Shown: one piece after another, positions 19,262 through 29,077 of the stretch
Numbering within the stretch: position 1 is the first letter of the stretch
How the letters are laid out: each line of letters opens with the position of its first letter
Origin: Rhizobium viscosum
GTDB taxonomy: Bacteria > Pseudomonadota > Alphaproteobacteria > Rhizobiales > Rhizobiaceae
Assembly: GCF_014873945.1 (NCBI RefSeq)
Contig: NZ_JADBEC010000001.1
Location: forward strand, 496,001-560,000
Direction: 5' to 3'
DNA length: 64,000 nt
Translations under genes and position numbers: made by a program
Notes under the pieces: model-generated
The model's input: the letters and a program-made list of their open reading frames with translations, nothing else
Told to the model about the DNA's origin: nothing
Database searches by the model: none

Positions 19262-19392
19262 GATCGCCGTTGGAGGTCGGCTTTCCGGCGGCACGGAACC
19301 CTGTGCCACCTTGTGCAATTCAATGCCGTTTCGTGCATTGCCGCGAGCGTTAGTGCGCCCTAATATGGAAGCAGTGGTACGGAGCTAAGTTA

Positions 19393-19905
19393 TTACAACC
19401 GATACAGAATCTGATCGTTCCAGAAGCGATCGAGGCGCTGCAGCAGCTTGTTCATCTGCGTAAACTCGTCGGTGCCGATACCGCCGACCTTGTCGATCGA
19501 GGCGATGTGGCGTTCGTAGAGCCGGGCCACCGTTTCGGCGATGTCCTGGCCGGTTTCGGTCAGGCTGATACGGACCGAGCGGCGGTCGATGCGCGAGCGC
19601 TGGTGGTTGATGAAGCCGAGGTCGACCAGTTTCTTGACGTTGTAGGAAACGTTCGAGCCGAGATAGTAGCCGCGCGAACGCAGCTCGCCGGCGGTCAGTT
19701 CGGAGTTGCCGATGTTGAAGAGCAGAAGCGCCTGGATGGCGTTGACGTCGCTGCGGCCCTGACGGTCGAACTCGTCCTTGATGACGTCGAGAAGACGACG
19801 GTGAAGACGTTCAACAAGATGAAGGGATTCCATGTAAAGATCACGGATGCCCTGTTCGTGTGCATGGAAAGTCGATGCCGCCTGCGGCTTGATTTTCGTG
19901 TTCAT
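19393..19905 (-). CDS. ldtR: MarR-family regulator LdtR
   Basis: The 170-aa protein has the MarR winged helix: LLLFNIGNSELTAGELRSRG, then YYLGSNVSYNVKKLVDLGFI and the wing SRIDRRSVRISLTETG. The long N-terminal helix and the shape match LdtR of Liberibacter and rhizobia, which regulates an L,D-transpeptidase gene. The probable target is ldtP at 15818-17119, same strand. The two genes are normally neighbours; here a SIR2-like gene and a small ORF intervene. The upstream AT-rich stretch (19920-19990) likely holds the promoter. Confidence 0.85.
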   Translation of the reverse strand: MNTKIKPQAASTFHAHEQGIRDLYMESLHLVERLHRRLLDVIKDEFDRQGRSDVNAIQALLLFNIGNSELTAGELRSRGYYLGSNVSYNVKKLVDLGFINHQRSRIDRRSVRISLTETGQDIAETVARLYERHIASIDKVGGIGTDEFTQMNKLLQRLDRFWNDQILYRL

Positions 19906-20033
19906 TTGACTGCCTCACTGTTTTGTTTGGCGGTGTCGTTTTCTTCCCGCCTTGAGTGAGACCCTATCGAATACATATAAAATTCGACTTAAACCGCAGG
20001 CTTAACAGAGGCTTACGAAATCCCCTTGATGTA

Positions 20034-20471
20034 TCAGGGTAAATCAACGCTTACCTGACGGCGCTGCCGGCGCCGCTCCAGCCACAGGGAAAGCCTGAAA
20101 ATCCAGTAGATGACGGCCACGATCACATGCAGCAGGATGATCAGGTGGTTGGGTCCGAAGATCTGCGGAAGCAGGCCGTACATGAGGATCTGGCCGCCGG
20201 CTGCCAGCACCCAGATGACCGGTCCCCAGGAAACAGTGAGCCAGAGGCCGAGCGAGGCGACCGGGAAAAGAACGGCAAGGCTGGTGCTCGCGACCTTCCA
20301 CGGCAGGCTCAGGAGATCGAAGCGGCCGGCGCCAACCAGCGAATAGCCGACGAGCATCGCCCAATATTGCAGGCCGAACCAGAAGCAGGAGACGGCAACG
20401 AGCCGCAGGAAGAAGATGAAGAGGATATCCGTCAGTGTCCGTTTCGGTATCGTCGGAGAATCGGTTTCCAT
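20034..20471 (-). CDS. DUF6163-type small membrane protein
   Basis: The 145-aa protein has about four hydrophobic segments (residues 14-48, 60-82, 84-105 and 108-128) and a basic C-terminal tail, ERRRQRRQ. It fits the DUF6163 family of rhizobial inner-membrane proteins with no known activity. It diverges from hemB; the start at 20471 is 135 bases from the hemB start. No catalytic motif is visible. Confidence 0.75.
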   Translation of the reverse strand: METDSPTIPKRTLTDILFIFFLRLVAVSCFWFGLQYWAMLVGYSLVGAGRFDLLSLPWKVASTSLAVLFPVASLGLWLTVSWGPVIWVLAAGGQILMYGLLPQIFGPNHLIILLHVIVAVIYWIFRLSLWLERRRQRRQVSVDLP

Positions 20472-20605
20472 GGCAGGACATCACACTCGAGTTGCGGCTT
20501 CAGTTATTCGGCTTTCATCCGCCGCGGCCAATCGTCCGGTTTGGATTTTCCGGGGCGCATGATAATGACCGCTTCGATAAATGGAATGGCCCAGGGACAG
20601 ATATC

Positions 20606-21619
20606 ATGCAGGACAAGACGCATCTCGTCGATGAAATCACCGGTCACCGCCGCATGCGGCGCAACCGCAAGGCGGACTGGACGCGCCGGCTGGTACAGGA
20701 AAACCGCCTGACGGTCGACGATTTGATCTGGCCGATCTTCATCGTCCCGGGAACCGGCATCGTCGATCCGATCGCCGCCATGCCCGGTGTCAACCGCATG
20801 AGCGTCGACAAGGCGGTCGAGGCGGCGAAGGAAGCCGCCGATCTTGGTATCCCCGCCATCGCCACCTTCCCCGATATAGAGATGGAATTGCGCGATGAGA
20901 CAGGGTCGAACAGTCTTGTTGCCAATAACCTCATCAATCAGACAACGGCAGCCATCAAAAAGGCAGTGCCCAATATCGGCATTATTACCGATGTGGCGCT
21001 CGACCCCTTCACCAGCCATGGGCATGACGGCATCCTGCGCGACGGCGAGATCGTCAATGACGAGACGGTCGACCAGATCGTCAAGGCGGCGATCCTGCAG
21101 GCCGATGCCGGCGCCGACATCATTGCTCCCTCGGAAATGATGGACGGTCGCATCGGCGCGATCCGTCGTGGGCTCGATGCCGCCGGGCATCAGAATGTCG
21201 GCATCATGTCCTACGCAACGAAGTTTTCTTCCGGCTTCTACGGGCCTTATCGCGAGGCGATCAATACCAAGGGCCTGCTGAAGGGCGACAAGAACAGCTA
21301 TTACATCAATCCGGCGAACGGCACGGAAGCGATCCGCGATGCCGCCCTCGATGTCGAGGAAGGCGCAGACATGCTGATGATCAAGCCGGGGCTTGCCTAT
21401 ATCGACATCTGCTGGCGCGTGAAGGAGGCTTTCGGCCTGCCGACTTTCGCCTATCAGGTTTCCGGCGAATATTCGCAGATCAAGGCCGCGGCGATGAACG
21501 GCTGGATCGACGGCGAGCGGATCATGATGGAGACGCTGCTGGCGTTCAAGCGTGCCGGCTGCGACGGCATCCTCACCTATTTTGCGCCGGAAGTGGCGAG
21601 AATCCTCGCAAAAAGGTGA
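20606..21619 (+). CDS. hemB: Delta-aminolevulinic acid dehydratase (porphobilinogen synthase)
   Basis: HemB joins two aminolevulinate molecules to porphobilinogen for heme and cobalamin. The 337-aa protein starts at ATG 20606 (MQDKTHLVDE). The two active-site lysines are in SYATKFSSGFYGPYREA and MLMIKPGLAY, with the RRMRRN and LIWPIFIV elements at the N-terminus. The sequence carries DVALDPFTSHGHDG, the alphaproteobacterial version of the metal region in which cysteines are replaced, so it is probably Mg-dependent rather than Zn-dependent. Confidence 0.95.
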   Translation: MQDKTHLVDEITGHRRMRRNRKADWTRRLVQENRLTVDDLIWPIFIVPGTGIVDPIAAMPGVNRMSVDKAVEAAKEAADLGIPAIATFPDIEMELRDETGSNSLVANNLINQTTAAIKKAVPNIGIITDVALDPFTSHGHDGILRDGEIVNDETVDQIVKAAILQADAGADIIAPSEMMDGRIGAIRRGLDAAGHQNVGIMSYATKFSSGFYGPYREAINTKGLLKGDKNSYYINPANGTEAIRDAALDVEEGADMLMIKPGLAYIDICWRVKEAFGLPTFAYQVSGEYSQIKAAAMNGWIDGERIMMETLLAFKRAGCDGILTYFAPEVARILAKR

Positions 21620-21692
21620 TTTTCGGGCGAATTATTGTATTTCCCCCTGACGATACCATATCAGCGGCATCGTCTTTCGAAGGGAGATATGG

Positions 21693-22151
21693 ATGAGCTA
21701 CAACCCCAATCCGCTTTATGCCGCACCGGAAGACTGGCGCGCCTATAGTGGTGTGCTCAGCCGTCGTGTCTTCGCATTCATCCTCGACTATGTCATCGTG
21801 GCCCTGCTCTGCATTCCGGCGGCGATCGTGGTGTTTTTCCTGGGGATCGTGACGCTCGGGCTCGGCTTCATTCTTTATCCGGCGCTGTTCGTCATCGTCG
21901 CCGGCCTCTATTTCGGCATGACCGTCGGCGGCCCTTCGCAGGCTTCGCTGGGCATGCGCGCGATGGGCATCGCGATCGTGCGTGTCGACGGACGGCCAAT
22001 GGACTTCATCCTGGCGATCGCGCATCTGGCGCTGTTCTGGATCCTGAACTCGGTGTTGACGCCGCTGATTCTGCTGGTCGGCCTGTTCACGGAACGCTCG
22101 CGCCTGCTGCACGATTTCCTCGTCGGCACGGCTACGATCCGCATCGGCTGA
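21693..22151 (+). CDS. RDD-family membrane protein
   Basis: A 152-aa protein with three hydrophobic segments and the RDD signature: GVLSRRVFAFILDYVIV near residue 22 and SLGMRAMGIAIVRVDG in the second half. The Arg and two Asp residues that name the family are at the start of the first helix and after it. RDD proteins have been proposed to be transporters or assembly factors; function here is unknown. It follows hemB by 73 bases and has a GGAG-type ribosome site. Confidence 0.82.
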   Translation: MSYNPNPLYAAPEDWRAYSGVLSRRVFAFILDYVIVALLCIPAAIVVFFLGIVTLGLGFILYPALFVIVAGLYFGMTVGGPSQASLGMRAMGIAIVRVDGRPMDFILAIAHLALFWILNSVLTPLILLVGLFTERSRLLHDFLVGTATIRIG

Positions 22152-22333
22152 TTCCCTCCCGGCGAGGACGAAATAAAGTCTCCGCCCGCCCTTTGCCGGC
22201 CACAAAAGGGCGCCATATCCAAGAAATCGAATATTCGATTGCGCGGCACTGAATGCCGCGCTGTTGACGTTTTTTATTCTTGCGTCATGCTGTCTGGAAT
22301 GACAGGCGCCCCGAAAGGAAATCTCCGCAAGAG

Positions 22334-23110
22334 ATGAATACGCAGACCACGCCATCCCCTCAGTTTTATCTGACGGCTCCGGCTACCTGTCCGTATCTGC
22401 CGCATGAGATGGAGCGCAAGGTTTTCACCCATCTCGTCGGGCCACGGGCAGCGGAGATGAACGATATCCTGACCCAGGGTGGCTTCCGCCGTTCGCAGAA
22501 CATCGCCTACCGTCCCGCCTGCGAGGCCTGCCGCGCCTGCGTTTCCGTGCGCATCCTGGCGCAGGAGTTCGAACCCACCAAATCGATGAAGCGGGTGCTG
22601 GCGAGCAATTCCGATATCATCGCCACGGAATTTCCGGCCCAGCCGTCAAGCGAGCAATATTCCCTCTTCCGTCGTTACCTCGACTATCGTCACCAGCAGG
22701 GCGGCATGTCCGATATGACCGTGCTCGATTATGCGATCATGGTGGAAGATACGCATGTGAACACCAAAATCATCGAATACCGCCGGCGCGAGGAAGGCTC
22801 CGGGCTGGAAACGCGGCCGAAGGGCGAACTGCTCGCCGCCGCACTGACCGATACGATGAGCGACGGTCTCTCCATGGTCTATTCCTACTTCAATCCGGAT
22901 CTCGACCGGCGCTCGCTCGGCACTTTCATGATCCTCGATCATGTGCGCCGCACGAGAGCGCTCGGCCTGCCGCATGTCTATCTCGGCTACTGGGTTCAAG
23001 GATCGCGGAAGATGGATTACAAGACGCGCTTCCAGCCGCAGGAACATCTGACGCCGCGCGGCTGGGAACGTTTCGATCCCTCTTCTCTCGAGGACGATCC
23101 GCAGGACTGA
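22334..23110 (+). CDS. bpt: Aspartate/glutamate leucyltransferase (N-end rule)
   Basis: The enzyme transfers Leu from its tRNA onto proteins with N-terminal Asp or Glu, marking them for ClpAP degradation. The 258-aa protein has the ATE N-terminal motif [16 protein letters not shown] and the paired cysteines of [11 protein letters not shown], then the C-terminal domain with [12 protein letters not shown] and [16 protein letters not shown] 22334 follows a GCAAGAG site and is favoured over an upstream ATG at 22280. It overlaps the following EamA gene by one base. Confidence 0.93.
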   Translation: MNTQTTPSPQFYLTAPATCPYLPHEMERKVFTHLVGPRAAEMNDILTQGGFRRSQNIAYRPACEACRACVSVRILAQEFEPTKSMKRVLASNSDIIATEFPAQPSSEQYSLFRRYLDYRHQQGGMSDMTVLDYAIMVEDTHVNTKIIEYRRREEGSGLETRPKGELLAAALTDTMSDGLSMVYSYFNPDLDRRSLGTFMILDHVRRTRALGLPHVYLGYWVQGSRKMDYKTRFQPQEHLTPRGWERFDPSSLEDDPQD

Positions 23111-23988
23111 TGCCCCTTCCCCACCTTTCCGATCATCGGAAGGGCCTGCTGCTGACAGCGATCGGCGGACTGGCACTTTCCATGGATATTCCGCTGGTTC
23201 GCCTTGCCGATGGCGATATCTGGTCGATCCTCAGTGTGCGAAGCGTGGCGACGGTTGTTGCCACGTTGGTCATCCTGATTGCGATGCGCCTTTTCTCCGG
23301 CAGGTGGCCGCTGCTCGTTCCTGGTCGTCCCGGCCTGCTGGCCGGGCTGCTCTACGGCCTCTCTTCCGTGACCTTCGTACTGGCAGTCTTCAACACGGCC
23401 ACCGCCAATGTTGTCTTCATCGTCGCCTTCAACCCGATGTTTGGGGCGCTGCTATCCTGGCTGTTTCTCAAAGAGAAGCCGCAGCCGGTAACTTTGATCG
23501 CCATGCTGTTCATGGTCTTCGGCGTCGGGCTGATCGTGCGCGAAGGGCTTTCGAGCGGCCACGTCTTCGGCGATGCCATGGCGCTTTTGAGCGCACTGGT
23601 GCTTGCCGCCGCCATCACTGTCGGACGAGCCTCGCGCCGGGAGATGGGTTTCGTTCCGCTGCTTGCCGCAATCCTGCCGGCGGTACTCGGTCTGGCGCAG
23701 ATCCTGCCTTCCGGACTTTCAATCGCTCACCCCGGCTGGATCGTCTTCAACGGCGCCATCATAATGCCGGTCGCCTTCTGGTGTCTTGCGACGGGACCGC
23801 GATACCTGTCAGCGCCTGAAGTCGGGATGTTCTACCTGCTGGAAACGGTGCTCGCGCCGATCTGGGTCTGGCTTATCTTCGCCGAAACGCCAGCCACCAT
23901 GACGCTCGTCGGCGGTGCGATACTGGTTGCGGCGATCGCCGCCCATTCCGTCTGGATGGCGAACGGCAAGGGCGCTCAGCCCGCTTGA
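23110..23988 (+). CDS. EamA/DMT-family transporter
   Basis: The 292-aa protein has ten hydrophobic segments in two EamA repeats. The first repeat ends with ANVVFIVAFNPMFGALLSWLFLKEK and the second with LLETVLAPIWVWLIFAE, each the family's conserved penultimate helix. The substrate is unknown; relatives export amino acids, drugs or nucleotide sugars. The ATG overlaps the bpt stop (ATGA type junction), so it is translationally coupled to bpt. Confidence 0.88.
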   Translation: MPLPHLSDHRKGLLLTAIGGLALSMDIPLVRLADGDIWSILSVRSVATVVATLVILIAMRLFSGRWPLLVPGRPGLLAGLLYGLSSVTFVLAVFNTATANVVFIVAFNPMFGALLSWLFLKEKPQPVTLIAMLFMVFGVGLIVREGLSSGHVFGDAMALLSALVLAAAITVGRASRREMGFVPLLAAILPAVLGLAQILPSGLSIAHPGWIVFNGAIIMPVAFWCLATGPRYLSAPEVGMFYLLETVLAPIWVWLIFAETPATMTLVGGAILVAAIAAHSVWMANGKGAQPA

Positions 23989-24045
23989 TCGGCGAGTGAT
24001 TATGACCTATTTTCTGTTATAACCTTGTTATCACAGGAGGCGTTT

Positions 24046-24267
24046 ATGAACGTCACTATCCGCAAAATCGGCAATTCGGAAGGCGTGATTATTCCGAAGG
24101 AAGTGTTGGACCGTTTTGGCCTCAAAGCTGGGGACTCCCTTGAGCTTCATACCGAGGACGGGCGTTTTTATATGCAGCCTGTTGAGGAAGATATCTCCGA
24201 AGAACTGGATGCAGCCCGTTTCTTCATGGATAAGTATAAGGTCGCGCTCAAGAAGCTTGCGGAATAA
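24046..24267 (+). CDS. AbrB/MazE-type antitoxin
   Basis: The 73-aa protein has a swapped-hairpin AbrB fold: VTIRKIGNSEGVIIPKEVLDRFGLKAGDSLEL is a textbook SpoVT-AbrB signature. The C-terminal part (EELDAARFFMDKYK) would be the toxin-binding arm. A perfect AGGAGG site lies at 24035-24040, five bases before ATG 24046. It overlaps the doc toxin by one base (TAATG), the usual antitoxin-first TA arrangement. It probably represses its own promoter in the 23989-24034 AT-rich gap. Confidence 0.88.
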   Translation: MNVTIRKIGNSEGVIIPKEVLDRFGLKAGDSLELHTEDGRFYMQPVEEDISEELDAARFFMDKYKVALKKLAE

Positions 24268-24656
24268 TGGCGTTCAAATTTCTAAGCCGGCGGCTGGTCG
24301 AGCAGCTGCATGCGATGCAAATCGACCGGTTTGGCGGGCTCGCCGGCCTTCGGGACGAAGGTTCGCTGGAATCGGCATTGGGGCGTCCAGTCAACAAGGC
24401 AAATTATGGCTGCGACGACATCGTTGAACTTGCCGCCGCATATCTCTTCGGCCTTGCACGCAATCGCGCCTTTCTTGACGGCAACAAGCGGATAGCCATC
24501 GTTAGCTGCGGTGTCTTCCTGCTTCGGCATGGCTATTCGATAGAAACGACAGACGCCCGCCTCTATACCTTCGTTATGGGTGTCGCGGCAGGAGAAATCG
24601 ACGAGGATGGCGCCACGCGCTTCCTGCGCGATCACGCCATCCCGCTCACGCCATAG
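24267..24656 (+). CDS. Doc/Fic-type toxin with altered catalytic motif
   Basis: The 129-aa protein is a death-on-curing Fic-fold protein. Helices before the motif include FGLARNRAFLDGNKRIAI. The Fic/Doc consensus HxFx(D/A)GNKR is present except that the first His is Arg67 (codon CGC at 24465-24467, one transition from CAC). In Doc of phage P1 this His is essential for phosphorylating EF-Tu. The rest (Phe69, Asp71, Gly72, Asn73, Lys74, Arg75) is conserved. The toxin may therefore be inactive or have altered chemistry. Its stop overlaps the convergent SRPBCC gene by 11 bases. Confidence 0.87.
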   Translation: MAFKFLSRRLVEQLHAMQIDRFGGLAGLRDEGSLESALGRPVNKANYGCDDIVELAAAYLFGLARNRAFLDGNKRIAIVSCGVFLLRHGYSIETTDARLYTFVMGVAAGEIDEDGATRFLRDHAIPLTP

Positions 24657-25140
24657 CGCCGGCGGAGTGGCCTGCTTCGGGATTCGATCGTTTCGAACCA
24701 GCGGAAAGCTCCAGTTCCCGATCCAGCGCTTCGACGATATGCGTCCAGCCCTGGCGGGTCTTTTCCTCATATTCCGCCCATTCCGCGCACATCTCGTGCG
24801 TGAGGGTCAGGCGGCTGCCGCTGCCGAGTGGTTCGATATCGATTTCCACGCGATCGCAATTGTGGTCGTGCTCCTCGACTGAGAAGCAGAAGACAATGCG
24901 TCTAGGGCGTTTCAATTCCAGGAAGACGCCATGATGAAAGGCATCGCCGGTCGGGCGGCGGTCGACGATGATGAAGCGGCCGCCGACTCGCGGATCGATA
25001 TCGGCGCGGATGACATGGCCGTCATCGGTCGCGAATAAAAAGCGGCGGGCGATTTCGGGATTGAGCCAGGCATCGTAAATCGTAGCAGGCGGCGCGCTGT
25101 AGCTGTGGGCGACATGCAGTTTGATGGTATTGGCGGGCAT
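24646..25140 (-). CDS. SRPBCC-domain protein (AHSA1/START superfamily)
   Basis: The 164-aa protein has the AHSA1-like hydrophobic-cavity fold: YSAPPATIYDAWLNPEIARRF at the start, DPRVGGRFIIVD in the middle, and the C-terminal helix WTHIVEALDRELE. Members are ligand-binding or polyketide-cyclase-like proteins; no specific ligand can be named. ATG 25140 has GGAGGA eight bases upstream, better than the ATG at 25146. It ends inside the last codons of the doc gene on the opposite strand. Confidence 0.82.
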   Translation of the reverse strand: MPANTIKLHVAHSYSAPPATIYDAWLNPEIARRFLFATDDGHVIRADIDPRVGGRFIIVDRRPTGDAFHHGVFLELKRPRRIVFCFSVEEHDHNCDRVEIDIEPLGSGSRLTLTHEMCAEWAEYEEKTRQGWTHIVEALDRELELSAGSKRSNPEAGHSAGAMA

Positions 25141-25296
25141 CGGCATTCCTCCGTTGGCGGGCCTCCGTTGCCGGGGCCTCCATTGTTCGCGCGCGCTACA
25201 AAGCGCACGGCTTATGGCCATCCCGCCCGCCCGCGGAACGACACTGCCCTTCTTGTTGGCCCTTCTTTTTGGTGACAGGACTGAGATAGAGGAATT

Positions 25297-25319
25297 GCTC
25301 CGCCCGCCAAGAGCGGAGC
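25297..25319 (-). terminator. Possible stem-loop terminator of parC
   Basis: The minus strand reads GCTCCGC, loop TCTTGGCGG, GCGGAGC starting about 15 bases after the parC stop. It lacks a T-run, so it may be a weak or factor-dependent terminator. Confidence 0.45.
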
Positions 25320-25334
25320 CTCAAAATTCCGGGA

Positions 25335-27590
25335 TCAGCCGGCGAATTTACCGCTGCGCGGGAAGCCCTTCGGCACAGTGCGGCCGGCGGTGGCGCGGTC
25401 GGCCAGCCACTCGGCAAGCTCGTCCTTGTTCTTGGTGAAGGTGCGGCCGGCACTGTCTTCCCAACTCAGGCCGTCGGCAATGGCAAAGCAGCGAACGTCG
25501 GAAATGCCGCCATCCTTGTAGCGCTGCAGGCGCACGCCCTTGCCGCGCGTCATTTCCGGCACCTGGCTGAGCGGGAAGACCAGCATCTTGCGGTTCTCAC
25601 CGACGACGGCGATGTGATCGCCGGTCACGGGCACGAGAAGCTTGGTCTCATCAGGCATGGAGACGTTCATGATCTGCTTGCCCTTGCGGGTATTGGCGAC
25701 CATTTCCACTTCCGGAACCACGAAGCCGTTGCCCACAGTCGAGACGATCAGCATCTTGCGCGCCGCATCATGAACGAAGGCAGTCAGCACGTCCTGATCG
25801 TTTTCCATATCGATCATGATGCGCAGCGGCTCGCCATGGCCGCGGCCGCCGGGCAGCTTGTCGCCACCGAGCGTGAAGGCCTTGCCGCCGGTCGTGACGA
25901 TCAGGATCTTGTCGGTCGTCTGCGCCGGGAAGGCCACCTTCAGGCCATCGCCTTCCTTGAAGGCCAGCGTCGAAGTATCGGAAATGTGGCCCTTCAGAGC
26001 GCGGATCCAGCCCTTTTCGGAGACCACGACGGTGATCGGTTCCTTCTCGATCATCGCGTGCTGGATGGCTTCTTCATCGGCCTCGGGCGCTTCGGCGAAT
26101 TGTGTACGGCGGCGGCCGATCTCGGTCGCCTTGGCGAATTTCTTCTTCACCTCGCCGATTTCCCAGGAGACCGTCTGCCACTGCTTCTCGTCGGAAGCGA
26201 GCAGCGCCTCGATATCAGCCTTTTCCTTGGTGAGCTCGTCGTGCTCCTTGCGGATCTCGAATTCTTCGAGCTTGCGCAACGCGCGCAGCCGCATATTGAG
26301 GATCGCTTCGACCTGAACGTCGGTCAGGTCCCAGCGTTTCATCATGACAGGCTTCGGCTCATCCTCTTCGCGGATGATACGGATCACCTCATCGATATTG
26401 AGATAGGCAACGAGCAGGCCGCCGAGGATTTCGAGGCGCCTGTCGATAGCAGCAAGGCGGAAGCGCGATCGGCGCTGCAGGACCTCACGGCGATGCTGCA
26501 GCCACTCCTTCAGCACTTCGTTCAGCGCCATGACGCGCGGGATGACGCCCATCGACAGCACGTTCATGTTCAGCGGGAAGCGGCTTTCGAGCTCCGTCAG
26601 CTTGAACATGGATTCCATGAGGATGGTCGGATCGACGGTGCGGCTCTTCGGCACCAGTACGATACGGATATCCTCCGCCGACTCGTCCCTGATATCTTCC
26701 AGCAGCGGCAGCTTGCGGGCGATCAGGAGCTCGGCGATCTTTTCGATCAGGCGCGACTTCTGCACCTGGAACGGAATTTCGGTGACGATGATCTGGTAGC
26801 CGCCGCGGCCGAGATCTTCCGTCTCCCATTTCGCACGCACACGAAAACCGCCGCGGCCGGTGCGGTAGCTCTCGATGATGCTTTCTTTGTTATCGATGAT
26901 GATGCCACCGGTCGGGAAATCCGGGCCGGGGATGAATTCGACGAGCTTTTCGACCGTGGCATCGGGATGCTTGATCAGGTGCAGTGCTGCGTCGCAGATC
27001 TCGTGCACATTGTGCGAAGGAATGGACGTCGCCATGCCGACGGCGATACCCGATGAGCCGTTCGCGAGAAGGTTCGGGAAGGCACCGGGAAGAACGATCG
27101 GTTCGGAATTGGATTCGTCGTAGGTGTCGCGGAAATCGACGGCATCCTGGTCGATGCCTTCGAGCAGCAGCTCGGAGACCGCGGTCATCTTCGATTCGGT
27201 GTATCGCATGGCGGCGGGACTGTCGCCGTCGATATTGCCGAAATTGCCCTGGCCGTTCACCAGCGTATAGCGCTGCGAGAAATCCTGCGCCAGACGCGCC
27301 AGCGCGTCATAGATCGACTGGTCGCCATGCGGGTGATAGTTACCCATCACTTCGCCGACGATCTTCGCGCATTTCCTGAAGGCCGCATTCGGCCGCAGGC
27401 CCATGTCGTTCATCGCATAGACGATGCGGCGATGGACCGGTTTCAGGCCGTCACGCACATCAGGCAGGGCGCGGTGCATGATGGTCGACAGCGCATACCG
27501 AAGATAGCGCTCTTCGAGCGCCGCCTTCAGGTCGACCGGTTGAATATTGTCGCCGTCTCCGCCGGAAGGCGGTAAAATCTCTTGTCCCAT
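25335..27590 (-). CDS. parC: DNA topoisomerase IV subunit A
   Basis: ParC is the breakage-reunion subunit of topoisomerase IV, which unlinks daughter chromosomes. The 751-aa protein has the N-terminal [27 protein letters not shown], here noted in part, then the catalytic Tyr in AAMRYTESK (about residue 131) and the GyrA/ParC motif GNYHPHGD. The C-terminal region carries beta-pinwheel repeats such as [10 protein letters not shown]. The quinolone-resistance region reads GDQSIYDAL with the sensitive Ser at the usual place. The partner parE is not in the window. Confidence 0.95.
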   Translation of the reverse strand: MGQEILPPSGGDGDNIQPVDLKAALEERYLRYALSTIMHRALPDVRDGLKPVHRRIVYAMNDMGLRPNAAFRKCAKIVGEVMGNYHPHGDQSIYDALARLAQDFSQRYTLVNGQGNFGNIDGDSPAAMRYTESKMTAVSELLLEGIDQDAVDFRDTYDESNSEPIVLPGAFPNLLANGSSGIAVGMATSIPSHNVHEICDAALHLIKHPDATVEKLVEFIPGPDFPTGGIIIDNKESIIESYRTGRGGFRVRAKWETEDLGRGGYQIIVTEIPFQVQKSRLIEKIAELLIARKLPLLEDIRDESAEDIRIVLVPKSRTVDPTILMESMFKLTELESRFPLNMNVLSMGVIPRVMALNEVLKEWLQHRREVLQRRSRFRLAAIDRRLEILGGLLVAYLNIDEVIRIIREEDEPKPVMMKRWDLTDVQVEAILNMRLRALRKLEEFEIRKEHDELTKEKADIEALLASDEKQWQTVSWEIGEVKKKFAKATEIGRRRTQFAEAPEADEEAIQHAMIEKEPITVVVSEKGWIRALKGHISDTSTLAFKEGDGLKVAFPAQTTDKILIVTTGGKAFTLGGDKLPGGRGHGEPLRIMIDMENDQDVLTAFVHDAARKMLIVSTVGNGFVVPEVEMVANTRKGKQIMNVSMPDETKLLVPVTGDHIAVVGENRKMLVFPLSQVPEMTRGKGVRLQRYKDGGISDVRCFAIADGLSWEDSAGRTFTKNKDELAEWLADRATAGRTVPKGFPRSGKFAG

Positions 27591-27819
27591 GGAACCCTGA
27601 CTAACTCAGAAACCCCTGTGGGGCAAGGAATCCGGGCGTTCCGGCTGTGGATGACGTCTTCATGCTGACACGAAAGCTGTAAAAGGTGACAGCCGAATTT
27701 GGACTCTGTTTGCCGATCCTCTCAATAAAAATTTAGGGGTCTGCAAATATAAAGCCGGTCCGTTCCGCAGTAGCTTCTTTGTAATAGTCAACGGCACTTG
27801 CCATCCAGGGGACTTTCTC

Positions 27820-29007
27820 ATGACCTTTTACCGCACAACGCGGCTGATGCTGTCGAGCGCAGCCATTCTATCGTTCGCTGGTTCTGCGTTCGCGCTGGAC
27901 GGCCAGGATCTCCTGACGAAGATCAATGCCGCCTCCAGCCAGCAGACCGGAACGATTTCGCCCAGCAGCATCGATATCGACGGCACGACCGTCACACTCA
28001 AAAGCGTCAGCTACACGCCAAAAGGTGCTAAACCTTTTCCTGTCGGCGATATCACACTCTCTGGCGTTGAAGAACAGGACGACGGCAGCTATTATATTGA
28101 AGGGACCACTTTTGAAGATGTCGATAGCACCGCAGATGGTGTGACGGTGACCGCAAAAGACCTGAGTCTCGGCGGCATCACCGTACCCGCCAAACCGGGT
28201 GATGACAGCCCAGACACCATGCTCTGGGCCGAAAATCTCCATACCGGCGCCCTCAAGGTGGTTAAGGACGGTGCGGAAGTCTTCTCGATGCTCGAGGGCG
28301 ATGTGAATAGCACGCTCCGCGAGGACGAATCCGGCTTCGACTTTGACGGCGCATTTAAGGGGATGAAGTTCGACCTCAGCAAAGCCAGCGACCCGCAGAC
28401 CAAAGAAGCAATCGAGAAGCTGGCGCTTCAGCACATTCAGGGTGACGTCAGCTTGAAGGGATCTTGGGATCTCGAGCCTGGCACGATCGACCTTTCAGAC
28501 ATTTCCTTCGACTTCACCAATGTCGGCAAATTGCAATTCGGTTTAAAAATGTCCGGCTATACGTTGGCTTTCGGAAAATCGATGGCACAAGCGTTCGAGC
28601 AGTCGGAAGCCAACCCCAACAAGGAAGAAGCACAGCAGGCGCTCGGCCTCGCCATGCTCGGACTTGCCCAGCAGCTGACATTCGATTCCGCGCAGATCCG
28701 CTTCGAGGATGCGTCGATCACCAAGCGCGCACTCGACTATGCCGGTTCGAAGCAGAATGTTTCCGGCCAGCAGATGGCGGATTCGCTGAAGGCCATGACG
28801 CCGATCATGCTGGCACAGCTCAATATTCCGGAACTGCAGAATGCGATTTCGGCTGCCGTCAGCACCTTCCTCGACAATCCGAAGAGCCTGACCATCAAGG
28901 CCACGCCCGACAAGCCGGTCGCCTTCCCGATGATTGTCGGCGCTGCTATGGGTGCACCGAACACGGTGCCGCAGATGCTCGGCGTGAAGGTTTCGGCCAA
29001 CGATTGA
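27820..29007 (+). CDS. Secreted protein of unknown function, 395 aa
   Basis: A Sec signal peptide (MTFYRTTRLML to GSAFA, cleavage near residue 26) begins the protein. The mature part is long, acidic and beta-rich, with repeated segments such as DITLSGVEEQDDG and TVTAKDLSLGGITV and no cysteines. It resembles uncharacterised rhizobial periplasmic proteins. No domain is recognised. It is a single gene flanked by a terminator shared with aspS. A good GGGGAC ribosome site precedes ATG 27820. Confidence 0.75.
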   Translation: MTFYRTTRLMLSSAAILSFAGSAFALDGQDLLTKINAASSQQTGTISPSSIDIDGTTVTLKSVSYTPKGAKPFPVGDITLSGVEEQDDGSYYIEGTTFEDVDSTADGVTVTAKDLSLGGITVPAKPGDDSPDTMLWAENLHTGALKVVKDGAEVFSMLEGDVNSTLREDESGFDFDGAFKGMKFDLSKASDPQTKEAIEKLALQHIQGDVSLKGSWDLEPGTIDLSDISFDFTNVGKLQFGLKMSGYTLAFGKSMAQAFEQSEANPNKEEAQQALGLAMLGLAQQLTFDSAQIRFEDASITKRALDYAGSKQNVSGQQMADSLKAMTPIMLAQLNIPELQNAISAAVSTFLDNPKSLTIKATPDKPVAFPMIVGAAMGAPNTVPQMLGVKVSAND

Positions 29008-29024
29008 GTTCGTTTCGATTCAAC

Positions 29025-29060
29025 AAAAAAAGCCCGGCGATATCTTCGCCGGGCTTTTTT
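29025..29060. terminator. Bidirectional terminator, secreted protein gene / aspS
   Basis: AAAAAAAGCCCGGCGA, loop TATC, TTCGCCGGGCTTTTTT: a long GC stem between A- and T-runs, placed between the convergent 27820 gene and aspS. It works for both strands. Confidence 0.95.
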
Positions 29061-29077
29061 GTTGTGTGAAATCTGCC

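Noticed and set aside
24646..24656. Sequence error or frameshift at the 11-base overlap of doc and the SRPBCC gene
   Set aside because: Both frames end with ordinary stops and the overlap is short; convergent overlaps of this size are common.
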